Of a DNA stretch of 64,000 nt, positions 1 to 9,041 are shown piece after piece. Below the pieces are notes generated by a model. The model worked only from the letters and a program-made list of their open reading frames with translations, searched no databases and had not been told where the DNA came from. The DNA comes from Pycnococcus provasolii. Taxonomy: Eukaryota > Chlorophyta > Pseudoscourfieldiophyceae > Pseudoscourfieldiales > Pycnococcaceae. Every line of letters begins with the position of its first letter. Position 1 is the stretch's first letter. The DNA lies in NCBI GenBank assembly GCA_938743325.2, contig OW568868.1, forward strand, positions 434,001-498,000, given 5' to 3'. The position numbers and the translations under genes are program-made.

Positions 1-3000
1 AGCGCAGAGGGAAGCGCGGAGAGAGAATCCGATGCTACGCTAAGATCACCATCAGCGGCACCGTCGGCGAGAGCACGAAGAACGCGCTGTCCACGTGGTG
101 CGAGCTCCGAGTCGCGAAGATTGCCTATGCTTCGTGCTCCGACGCGCCGCACGTTGCTCGCTCGATCGCTTGCGATGAGCTCCACAAGCTGTTCGGCAAC
201 AGTCGAGGCCCAAGCCCCGTCCGCCTCTGCCTGCGTGTCGTCAAAGTCATGCACGCTTGAGCAGAGCGCGCCAAGCGCGGCTCCAGCGAATGTGCGCACG
301 CCTGCGTCATACCGCTGAATTCCAGGCAAGATGGCTGCGGCTAGACGAGCTCGCTGACGTTCCGTCACTACGGACGAAGCGCTCGCCTCACCTAAGGCGG
401 ACGCTCCGACCGCCGCAGAACTTGAAAGCGCCTTGTCACGGCGCTGCTGTAGAAATGCCGTTCCAAGGCTTGCCCCCTTTCGCCCACTTGCATCAGCAGC
501 AACGAAGAGCGCTGAAATGGCACCTACGGCACTGGCTCGCGATCGGTCTATGAAGCGATCATCTCCCGCGGGTGGTGGTGGCTGCTCTTCACCAGCCAGC
601 CGGCCTGCGCGAATGACGAGAGCGCCTAACATTTTACCGTAGAGGTCTTCAGATGTGGCACTGGCTCCGTCTGAATCGTAGTTCAAGGCAGCGGCAAGTG
701 ATGGCAAGCCTCCCAAGCCCTGCGCGCCAATCGAGGCAATGAGCAGGTCTGTTGCCGCGCATGGAAGGTACGATGCCTGTGCAGATCCAATGGCATTTCC
801 TGGGGTCGAGGCACCATCAGAAGAAGACTCGCCCTCTTCCTCGGCATCTAACAAGAGTAAAAGGCGTTCATTGCGTTTATCCGCCTCAGATTCCGTGCTA
901 CCAACTGTCAAAGGTGCGTCCCATAAGATACCGCACAGGAATGCCACGACCTGCTCACAGACCTTTGAGTCCTGGCATATCACCTGAGCTGCGCGCTGCG
1001 ATGGCGTGAACAGCGCATCATCGGAAGTGATCGTTGCGGCAGGGCGGCGGCGCTTCGTGCGAAATGCCTGGCCGTGCAGCAGGGCCCGGAAGAGCGCCGG
1101 GAGCGATTTTTCGCCGCCGCTACTGGTGGTGCTTGTATCCACGTCCTGGCATGCTCGTGCGAGCGAGCGCAGTCCATTCAGAAGAGCATTTGCAACCTCC
1201 TTCGAGGGAGGACTGGTTGTGTCCAAGGCTATAAGTATGCTTGCGCACACACCCTGCAAAATCGTCGTATTCGCCGCGAGCTCCGCGCCGCGCGCCGCGA
1301 GCGCGTCGGCTACAACTAGGGCACTTCCCATCGGTGCATCAAGATTGTCCTGCGCTCGAGCACAGCATGCGCAGCAGCTTTCAATCAGGCCAGCGAGTTC
1401 CGTCGCATCGAGTGCCGCCGTGGCTGGGCGCGCCGCACCGCGTGCCGAGTCAAGTCGTCGTGCGAGACTGCTTCCACTCGCCACATCACCGCTGGTGCCA
1501 GCCGATGCCAAAAGCATGTCCCTTGCTGCACCTACCATTGCGGCAGCCTCGGCGGGCACACCGACACCTGCACAAGCGCACAGGGCACTCGCAAGTGCTG
1601 CTGCAACGCCTCGTGTAGCCGCGTCGGCATCACAGGCGAGCGCGAGCGGTGCAACGAGTCGCGATCCCAGTCTCAAGGTTCCCGCCTGCCCAGTCGCTGC
1701 ACCTTCCGCAGTTGTACATGACGCGACCAGGCTCAGAGCAAGAGACGCCAAGCGACGACGCTGTGTGATCGTAAGTGAATTTCTCAAGAGCAGCACATCA
1801 AGCTCTGACAGCATGTCCCCTAGCGCACTTAGACGACCTTCGGTGGTCACCGCACCGGAGGCTGAGCGTGCTGTGCGATTAAGTAGAGCGCATGCCAGCG
1901 CGCCCAAGGCGAGATCGAGCTGACGCTGTGCCTCCGCGACCATGTTCTCCGTGTCGGTGGGGACAATCACGCGTGCCTCAGCTTGCGCGGTCGCATCGAT
2001 GGTATCAGCCGCCAGCAGGTAAAGCGAAACGCTTGATGAGGGGGCGTCAAGAACATCTGGACGTGTCACGAGCGAAATGAGGACTGCTCTCGTGCGAGAC
2101 ACAGCTGCACCGTCCACCTCGCCCTGCATGAGCGCACAAAGTGCGTCTGCCGCATGCTTGGCGGAGATGACTGCGGAAGGTGTGCACTGAGGCTCCGAAT
2201 CGGCCATAGGGGCCGGCACGACTCCACTCGTGCTTCGCGTGCGCTGCGATGGTGTCAAACTTCCGAAGAAAGTCGAAGTCTGCGAATTCAATGATCCGCT
2301 ACGAGCTGACGATGTTTTGTCCGGCGAATCGTTGCCTTTGCCCTCCGCCTCCGGGGAAGTCTTGGAAATTCCCAGGCCCTGCGCCTCAGCCTCCGCGCAA
2401 ACCAGCGCCGCTTCTAGCAGCTCGTCGCGGCGCCGCAACACAAAACCACCGCTAGATGCTGCACGAACCGTGCACGCCACCCCCGCGCAAAAATGTGCAC
2501 GACGCTCGCTCGCGGAACCGCTGTGCTCTTCCAGTCCAGCGCGCAGCGCACCAATTGGATTGCACTTTTCAAGGAGCATAGGGAGCACGTGCGTTTCGCA
2601 TCTCGCGCGCTGCAGATCGACCGGCGCCGCAAATGCGCAAAGCCCTAGTGCAAATGCAAGACCAGCACGCGCAGCGACCAAGCTTGTTGTAGCCTTGAGT
2701 GGTCCGTCATCCTTAGAGGTTTTCCCCGCGTTGGCTGGTGGGCTGCCATTACCCTGCGCACCTTGAGGAGTTCCAAAGAAGCTTGCAATCGCCGCGAACG
2801 GGCTTGCCTGATTGTTCGCAGCTGCAGCCGCGGCCGCAGCCGCATCAGCGGCGTCTGCGGCGTCTAGCGCCGATCGTAACACTGTGAGGCTAGCGTCAAG
2901 ATGAATCGCGGCAGCATCACCGAATAAGCGAGCGGCACTCTCACGCGCATCGCTGGTGGACAAGTTCATGCTGGCGAGAGCCTCGCTTAGGCATTCTGTT

Positions 3001-5357
3001 GCGAATGCTGACGCACTAATGCCCCCACCTGAGGCTCCGGCAGTCGCGCCGAGCCGATTGCCGTCCTCGGGAAGAGCTGCTAATACCTTTCCTAGCCATC
3101 TAAGAGATGCCAGGCGATAATCCGGGAACCAGGCAAGGTGCGCACATGCCAATGTGTCGCAGCCCTGAACATCTGCTAGCGTACCTCTCGCACATTCGTA
3201 GAGGAAATCTCGCGAGCCGGAGTGAGCAAGCGACTCACACGCCATTCTCGCAACTGCGAGGTGCGCAGAACCTTGGGAATTGACGGACGAAACCCCGTCT
3301 TCAGTCGCTTCATCTGGCAATTTCGCGCAAAGCTCCTGCGGAGTTTTTGCCTGCCATGCCGCACCGATATGTGGATGGAGATAATCCTTGCTGGCCACAA
3401 GGAGCTCTGCGCTAAGCGCACTGATCGCATTGTCACCGCACCCCATCAGAGCAATTAGCTTGCCAGCCGTCACTGCTCGTCTGCGTCGCTCGGCATCATT
3501 CCACGACGCTGCAGAAGCATCTGTCGCCGCTTCGGCGCGCCGACGAGCGATGGATATGGCAGCACGACAGAGTGCGGGGGCAGCAGTCAGAAGGTTGGGT
3601 CGCACGAGCAAGTCGAGAATCAATGGCCAAAGAGCCGAATCGGCACCCGTGTCGTTCGCGACGAGCTGCATTGCCTGGTCACACGCGTCGCGGAGAAGGC
3701 GAGCATCCCGACCAATCTGCCCTGAATTGGTGGCAACAATCCCCGCCATCTCTGCAAGCGTTTCCGGGATGGCTGCAAAGAGTTTATCCCCTCCGGATTC
3801 CGCAAGATATCCAATTGGTGCCATGCTTGCCACGAGTCCGATAAGCGCCCGGCGATTTGTCACAGAACTTCCCACGAAGCCACCAAGCGCTGTGGCGATT
3901 CCGCCGACAAGCACGCCTCGCTGTCCACCAAGCACCGAGGCGAGGCTCACCACACAATGGCGCAGGACAATCAGGCTGCCGAGGCGGAGGAGAGCGGGAG
4001 ACACGTTGTTGACACCACCATTCGCGGTGGCAGAGTTTCCGTTGGAAGCTGATGCTGCAGCTCCCTCTGATCCGCTAAGACACGCGACGAGCCACCCGGT
4101 CGTATCAACGACGTGCAGTCGCACACATGCCTCGGCTGATCGCAGCAATTCCTGCTGCTCGCGTGCGCGTGCACGAATGGATTCGGCGTCTACATCCTCG
4201 CCACTTTCCGTGGCCGCTCTTGCAAGTCGAGTTGTCATGTGTGCAAGAGCTGACAGTGCAGCTGTGCGATCGAGAGCGCCGCTCGTTGGCGTGGCGGCGG
4301 CAGCAGCCAGAACGCGGCTGAATCCTCGCGCCACGCCAAGCGCCGCAATCGGCGCATTACCCGCAGCTTCTCGCTTGTGGAGCTCCAGTAGCGCGGGGAG
4401 CAGCTTAGGGGCGAAGATAGCCAGGTCACCTGTGCTCAAGCTAAGGCAGAGAGCACCGCACGCCTCAGCAACGCTTGCGCGGAGTTCCGGCTGCCGTGCT
4501 TGTGGCAGCCACGTGGAGAAAAGCAGCTCGAGCGCACTTCGGAAGAGTCCACCCACCTCCTCCTTAACGAGTGCGGCATTACCTCCATGCCAGGAGGCAG
4601 CTATGGCGGCGGTTGCATCGGCGCGTGGCGATGTGGCCTCCTTTCCGGCATCCTCGAGTGCATCGGCGGCGACGCTGAACGCGCTGAGTACTTCGCTGAG
4701 CAGTGCGCGTGGCGCGTCCTCGCGCACCTGTCCTAGGCCCGTGCACAGCCGTGGCATGCATTCGCGAAGTAGGCTCGCAAAGTCCCACGGCTCGCAGCTG
4801 GCTGCAAGTTCGCGCAGCGCGAGTGCGGCGCCCGGCGGGGTTGCCTGGCCTGGTGCAAGGTACTCGAGCACAAGCTGCGAGACCGTGCTCGCGTCGACGC
4901 GCGCCGCCGCAGCCACGGCAGCTGCTGCGGCGTCGTGTATCTCCAGGGTATTCCCACCCGCAAAGCGCTCAAGACAAGCCATGGCCGTTCTTGCTGCCGC
5001 AACGGCCGTATCTCTGTCCATACTTTTTCTCGTTGCTCTGCACACGCTGCCGCATAGCCTGAGCCTCGCGGCGTCCGCTTGCATCGCCTTTTCTGCCTGC
5101 GCCTGCGCCTGTTCGTCCATGCTGCCCACCTTGTTGGTCTGCGTATCGTTTGCATTGCGTGCTGAAGCGGCTGTGACGTTTGCGACGCACGTGGAGATGA
5201 CTTGTTTCGCGTTTTGTGGCGATATGGCTGCGCATTCTTCGAGCGCGACGAATGCGGCGGTGCGTACGTTATCGGCTGGGTCTGCTAAGGCTTGCGTGAG
5301 TAGGTTGATGTACACTGAGGCTGGCTGACTCGGCGCTGACATAGAGGAGGCGGACAT
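1..5357 (-). CDS. MROH1-like: MROH1/SGR6-type giant HEAT-repeat protein, C-terminus beyond window
   Basis: The minus frame opens with ATG at 5357 and stays open to the window edge, about 1,785 codons. It begins MSASSMSAPSQPASVYINLL and continues as Ala/Leu-rich helical repeats. Residues around 270-330 (LELLFSTWLPQ, then PKLLPALLELHKRE) follow the maestro HEAT-like repeat family member 1 pattern known from animal MROH1 and plant SHOOT GRAVITROPISM 6. The last visible stretch (LVELIASDRASNVRRVGARS) is again HEAT-like. Known family members are roughly 1,600-1,700 residues, so most of the gene should be here. MROH1-type proteins are linked to endomembrane and lysosome/vacuole transport; that role is taken from the family. 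I translated both ends; the middle rests on the frame being open. The Ala/Ser-rich plus-strand frames over this region are its antisense shadows. Confidence 0.8.
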   Translation of the reverse strand, partial: MSASSMSAPSQPASVYINLLTQALADPADNVRTAAFVALEECAAISPQNAKQVISTCVANVTAASARNANDTQTNKVGSMDEQAQAQAEKAMQADAARLRLCGSVCRATRKSMDRDTAVAAARTAMACLERFAGGNTLEIHDAAAAAVAAAARVDASTVSQLVLEYLAPGQATPPGAALALRELAASCEPWDFASLLRECMPRLCTGLGQVREDAPRALLSEVLSAFSVAADALEDAGKEATSPRADATAAIAASWHGGNAALVKEEVGGLFRSALELLFSTWLPQARQPELRASVAEACGALCLSLSTGDLAIFAPKLLPALLELHKREAAGNAPIAALGVARGFSRVLAAAAATPTSGALDRTAALSALAHMTTRLARAATESGEDVDAESIRARAREQQELLRSAEACVRLHVVDTTGWLVACLSGSEGAAASASNGNSATANGGVNNVSPALLRLGSLIVLRHCVVSLASVLGGQRGVLVGGIATALGGFVGSSVTNRRALIGLVASMAPIGYLAESGGDKLFAAIPETLAEMAGIVATNSGQIGRDARLLRDACDQAMQLVANDTGADSALWPLILDLLVRPNLLTAAPALCRAAISIARRRAEAATDASAASWNDAERRRRAVTAGKLIALMGCGDNAISALSAELLVASKDYLHPHIGAAWQAKTPQELCAKLPDEATEDGVSSVNSQGSAHLAVARMACESLAHSGSRDFLYECARGTLADVQGCDTLACAHLAWFPDYRLASLRWLGKVLAALPEDGNRLGATAGASGGGISASAFATECLSEALASMNLSTSDARESAARLFGDAAAIHLDASLTVLRSALDAADAADAAAAAAAAANNQASPFAAIASFFGTPQGAQGNGSPPANAGKTSKDDGPLKATTSLVAARAGLAFALGLCAFAAPVDLQRARCETHVLPMLLEKCNPIGALRAGLEEHSGSASERRAHFCAGVACTVRAASSGGFVLRRRDELLEAALVCAEAEAQGLGISKTSPEAEGKGNDSPDKTSSARSGSLNSQTSTFFGSLTPSQRTRSTSGVVPAPMADSEPQCTPSAVISAKHAADALCALMQGEVDGAAVSRTRAVLISLVTRPDVLDAPSSSVSLYLLAADTIDATAQAEARVIVPTDTENMVAEAQRQLDLALGALACALLNRTARSASGAVTTEGRLSALGDMLSELDVLLLRNSLTITQRRRLASLALSLVASCTTAEGAATGQAGTLRLGSRLVAPLALACDADAATRGVAAALASALCACAGVGVPAEAAAMVGAARDMLLASAGTSGDVASGSSLARRLDSARGAARPATAALDATELAGLIESCCACCARAQDNLDAPMGSALVVADALAARGAELAANTTILQGVCASILIALDTTSPPSKEVANALLNGLRSLARACQDVDTSTTSSGGEKSLPALFRALLHGQAFRTKRRRPAATITSDDALFTPSQRAAQVICQDSKVCEQVVAFLCGILWDAPLTVGSTESEADKRNERLLLLLDAEEEGESSSDGASTPGNAIGSAQASYLPCAATDLLIASIGAQGLGGLPSLAAALNYDSDGASATSEDLYGKMLGALVIRAGRLAGEEQPPPPAGDDRFIDRSRASAVGAISALFVAADASGRKGASLGTAFLQQRRDKALSSSAAVGASALGEASASSVVTERQRARLAAAILPGIQRYDAGVRTFAGAALGALCSSVHDFDDTQAEADGAWASTVAEQLVELIASDRASNVRRVGARSIGNLRDSELAPRGQRVLRALADGAADGDLSVASDSLSALPSA

Positions 5358-5811
5358 CGTATGTGACAAGCCAAGAATAATACGCTAGTACCGTCGACAG
5401 CACGGCACGGCACGGCACGGCACGCCGCTTTGCGCGCGCAGAACGAATGAAGGTGTTCGCCGCAAGTGGCGCAGCAGCGCAAGACAAGAAAATAACGGCA
5501 CGGAACGGAGGGTTAGGGTTAGGGTTACACGCGCGTTTCCACGTGCGCGGGAAGAGTTTCAGGCCAGCCTCGACTTGCATCGCCGTTCTTGGCGTCGAGG
5601 TTTCAGGCCAACCTCACCTTGCATCGCCGTTCTTGAAGCGTCGAAGCATTTTAGTCGTCTGGTCAGGCAGACTTTAGTCTATGGATGGTGACCGCATCTC
5701 CGACGTCCCGCCATCGCCGGCGCCATCGTCCCATCTTTCAGTCCCCACCAACCGGCTGACTTGCCTCGCTCCAACCACCTTGCACCGCGCGCGCGCAACC
5801 TTGCACCTTGC
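5358..5811. repeat. Divergent intergenic region with short repeats
   Basis: The gap lies between divergently transcribed MROH1-like (-) and SLC35-like (+) genes and probably holds both promoters. It contains a CACGG pentamer run (about 5400-5425), a short GGGTTA telomere-like run (5509-5527) and an imperfect direct repeat of about 40 bp (5561-5599 and 5605-5646, both containing TTGCATCGCCGTTCTT). No coding sequence is apparent. Confidence 0.6.
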
Positions 5812-6861
5812 ATGCAGCCGTCCGCCGCAAGCTCAAGTCTTCCCACGTCTGAAAAAATACAATCAGAAGTCACGCTGGACGTGTCGCAAGAAACACCGGC
5901 CATGCTCGCTTGCCTCCCGTCCTACTTACGCGACGCTGATACGAGGAAATTCATCGTGTTAAGCTCCTTCTTCCTCCTCTTCATCGTCGTCTCATGCGTG
6001 TTCGAAGAGTATCTGTTCAAAAGCACACCCGGATTCGCGTTCCACACGACAGTCGCTTTCGTCGAACTCGTCACGTTCGCGCTCGGTGCGCTAGCCCGAC
6101 TCGCGCACAGAAAGGAACTGTACGCACCACTCAAGGCGCCAATCCTATCACACATAGGTGTTGCCGTCACTCTGGCGCTCGCGCAGAGTATTGGAAAGAT
6201 CGCCATCAAGTACACGAATTATGTGACAGCTACGATTCTGCGTTCGGGCAAGCTCATCCCAACTCTCCTGCTCAGCGTTGTTTGGCTTCGTCGTAAACAC
6301 TCGAAACTTGAGTGGACAGCCGCCGTGCTTCTCGTCGCGTCGAGTGCGCTCATGGCACTAGGAGAGCGTGCGCTGGAGCCGGATTTCAACGAATTCGGCA
6401 TCCTATTAGGCGTCGTGTTCTTGTTCTTGTCCGCGCTGCAGGGCAACATGCAAGACCGCATTTTGCGCGACCACGGCGCGACAGTTGACGAGCTCATGTT
6501 GTACAGCAATGCGTTTGGTGCGATCCTTGCATTCGCCGGAATTGCATCCAGCGGAGAGCTCGTTGCGGCATCGAAATTTTTTGCAGGAAATCTAACCGCG
6601 ACAGGCGTGCTCTTGGTTCGCTCGCTCACGTTCTACGCAGGTGCCATGTGCTACACGCACGTCATCCGCCTGTACGGCGTTGCGGCCGCGACCGCGGTTG
6701 GCACGGCGCGCAAGACTATCACTGTATTGTTGAGTTTCGCGGTGGTTCCAAAGCCTTGGCATTTCAACTACAGTTTTGGCCTGATTGCTTTCGTGGCGGC
6801 GGACGCGCTGTATGTGAGACAAAAGATGCTGAAGGGCGCGAGCAGTAGTAGTACGACATAG
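5812..6861 (+). CDS. SLC35B-like nucleotide-sugar/PAPS transporter
   Basis: The protein has 349 residues from the ATG at 5812; the longer frame upstream begins with TTG. It is a multi-spanning membrane protein of the drug/metabolite transporter superfamily, with about ten hydrophobic segments from FIVLSSFFLLFIVVSCVFEE onward. Diagnostic stretches are the YTNYVTATILRSGKLIPTLL region and, near the C-terminus, TARKTITVLLSFAVVPKPW, both typical of SLC35B2/B3/UTR transporters. These exchange PAPS or UDP-sugars across Golgi or ER membranes. The substrate cannot be read from sequence. The N-terminal 60 residues are polar and poorly conserved in this family, so the internal ATG near 5902 is an alternative start. 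The C-terminus is a Ser/Thr run. Confidence 0.85.
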   Translation: MQPSAASSSLPTSEKIQSEVTLDVSQETPAMLACLPSYLRDADTRKFIVLSSFFLLFIVVSCVFEEYLFKSTPGFAFHTTVAFVELVTFALGALARLAHRKELYAPLKAPILSHIGVAVTLALAQSIGKIAIKYTNYVTATILRSGKLIPTLLLSVVWLRRKHSKLEWTAAVLLVASSALMALGERALEPDFNEFGILLGVVFLFLSALQGNMQDRILRDHGATVDELMLYSNAFGAILAFAGIASSGELVAASKFFAGNLTATGVLLVRSLTFYAGAMCYTHVIRLYGVAAATAVGTARKTITVLLSFAVVPKPWHFNYSFGLIAFVAADALYVRQKMLKGASSSSTT

Positions 6862-8006
6862 ACTTTATGGTACTGCTAACATAGTGGCACGGTACATATT
6901 TACCAACTACTGTAATGTGATATTATCCATTCCACCATGACTCCATGAGAGTCTTCACCCGCCGCATCTAACCTTAACGGCTTCTAGAATTGAGAAGCAG
7001 CAAGGAACGCAGGCAAGCTTAACGTCCAAGGGGTGGAATGCCTTTGATCGTGAAACTTGACCTCTCCCTGCGGAGATACCTTGAACAACACCTTGACGAG
7101 CGACGTTTCAAGTGCGACGGAAAGCCCCTTCCCTCACCTTTTCAAGTTTAGTGAAAGGGATCGATGCGGTTCCGCGACATTTGTCGTGCGCCAGCACCTG
7201 CGCGCGCATTGGCTACCTGTAATAAGTCAAGTTAGTTCCTCTTTCGTTACAAGACGTGGCTTACAAGCTACGTCAACGAAAAGCCGCTCTGAGCGCACAC
7301 GCTGCCTGCAGGGGGGGGCTTAAGGCCTCCCCCCCCGTGCTTCGCTCCCAAAGCCAGGGAGCCTAGACGCGTAGAAGGGTGGGGAAGGGAGATCTACTAC
7401 TTACTACGTTAAGACGGAACGTTAGTCTTGTGACCGCCGTCACACCGCTAAGTAGATCATGCAGTGCTTCCAGCTTGCTGGCAGCGTCTTGCTCAACGAA
7501 CGCGCGTACGAGGCGTTTCACGTCCGCCCGCACCAGCGACTCCGTCAGGTGCTTAGCGAGCTCGAGAGCACGGCGTCGTCCGTCCGCCTGTGCGCCGGCG
7601 CCAGATGATCTGATTGGAAATTTGGAAGCGGTGGTGGTGGCGACATTTTAGCTGATTGTTGACGTAGCACTTCGCCTTAACGGCGTGGTCGACGGCCTTT
7701 GGCAGTTTGGCTCAAGGAGCTCGGCTTTTTACAGTACTATAAAAGTGCAACTTGAGCGGGATCCCGAAAGTCGAAACTGGGGGAACCAAAGCAAAGAATC
7801 TGGACAAGGTTCACCGTACAACCCTGTATCCCCAAGCAACGAGAGAACACCCGGGGAAGAAAAAAACGCCCCTGCCCCTCCCCTGCCCCCATTTCATATT
7901 ATTTCTTCATTTGTGTTTGCGAAACCGCGTCGACGGTCCGTGTTGGAGTTTCGTTTCGAAAGCGTAAGTAAACGTGAGCTTGAGCTTCCCGTTGCTTTGC
8001 TTGTCG
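6862..8006. other. Intergenic region with a coding-like relic and a TATA-like box
   Basis: No intact gene is seen. A poly-G/poly-C near-palindrome lies at 7311-7338. A minus-strand coding-like patch covers 7390-7647 and is listed separately. A TATA-like CTATAAAAG at about 7738 is roughly 265 bp upstream of the Qc-SNARE start and could belong to its promoter. Confidence 0.4.
7390..7647 (-). pseudogene. Coding-like fragment, possible gene relic or lost exon
   Basis: One minus frame without an ATG reads RRRALELAKHLTESLVRADV and then KRLVRAFVEQDAASKLEALH, an amphipathic helical composition typical of real protein. The frame begins right after a TAA at 7648-7650. The ATG at 7646 is in a different frame that stops soon after, so either a frameshift or missing exons separate start and body. 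I recognise no family. It could be an exon of a spliced gene or a decayed copy. Confidence 0.3.
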
Positions 8007-8750
8007 ATGTCTTGGGCGTCCCAGTACGACGCCTCAAAGGCACTCATCGAGGAAATCACCTCCCTGATTACCGAGCGCAACACGCTCCTGAACAATGCCC
8101 ATGCGTCCATGTCATCAGGGTCTAGCAATGACGCGTCTGCGGCGCCGCGCCTCGCGGCGTCCGCGCGACGCAAGCTCGCGACGTTAGCGTCCAAGCTGGA
8201 TATCTTGGACCGAACGGCCGCGACTGGACCTGAAGTCATGGAGCGCGAAATTGCACGACGCACGGAACTTGTCGCAATGCTGCGAACGCGAAGGGAACAA
8301 CTCACGGGGATGCTGGCGAGAAACCCAAACAACGCAGCGGGGGGAGCAGAAGCGGACAGCACGACGTCGCTGCTGCAAGGTGTGAACGTTAGCAACGTCA
8401 CGCAAATCAGAGGAACGGAGTCGGAAGCAACTGCACCGCTCGACGACCGCGGCGTGCTCAGACTGCAGCAAACCATGATGCAGGAACAGGACGAGGACCT
8501 CGCGGACCTCGAGCGCGCTGTCGCGGGAACCAAAAACGTGGCGCTCACCATCAACGACGAACTCGACGAGCAGAACCGCCTACTGGACGACTTTGACGAG
8601 GACGTCGACGCCGTTGGAGGTCGCCTGCGAGCTGCGACGCGACGCATCGGAAAGGTGAGCAAGTTGAGCGGAAACTGCGCGCAGTACACTTGCATGCTCG
8701 TGCTTATCGCCGTTTTAGTTGTCTTAATCGTCGTTTCTCTGAAGTACTAG
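8007..8750 (+). CDS. SYP5-like: Qc-SNARE of the SYP5/syntaxin-8 type
   Basis: The protein has 247 residues from the ATG at 8007 (MSWASQYDASKALIEEI), which matches the N-terminus of plant SYP51/52; an in-frame ATG 11 codons upstream is less likely. The N-terminal helices (about 1-110) are followed by the SNARE motif (about 155-215), including QTMMQEQDEDLADLERAV and ALTINDELDEQNRLLDDFD, with the central Q of a Qc-SNARE. A single C-terminal anchor (CMLVLIAVLVVLIVVSLKY) ends the protein. SYP5 SNAREs act in fusion at the trans-Golgi, prevacuolar compartment and vacuole. The nearby Vps55-like gene works in the same trafficking route, but co-regulation is not shown. Confidence 0.92.
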   Translation: MSWASQYDASKALIEEITSLITERNTLLNNAHASMSSGSSNDASAAPRLAASARRKLATLASKLDILDRTAATGPEVMEREIARRTELVAMLRTRREQLTGMLARNPNNAAGGAEADSTTSLLQGVNVSNVTQIRGTESEATAPLDDRGVLRLQQTMMQEQDEDLADLERAVAGTKNVALTINDELDEQNRLLDDFDEDVDAVGGRLRAATRRIGKVSKLSGNCAQYTCMLVLIAVLVVLIVVSLKY

Positions 8751-9041
8751 GTTAGGGTGAGGCGAAGGTAAACGCGTGTAATCGAAAGAACTTTGTTATC
8801 AATCTTTATCTAAGCGTGCATCATGTCGCTCAGCGCCGTCGTCAGCAGTCGTAAAGCTTTGCGTAACCTTTACCACCCCCTTAAACTTTATTTTTGTTGG
8901 CGGAACCTTCACCTCAAAAAAAATATTTATATTTGTATATTTGTATACCCGGTAATAACCCTACACCCTAACGCTGCTTATTTTCCTCCCTCCCCTCTCC
9001 CCGCATTTATTTGATTCTCTCGGCCTCAATCACATGCTGAC

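Noticed and set aside
1006-5328. Long Ala/Ser-rich plus-strand frames (1006-1923, 3388-5328)
   Set aside because: They are antisense shadows of the MROH1-like minus frame; they show no domain and have the biased composition expected of a reversed GC-rich gene.
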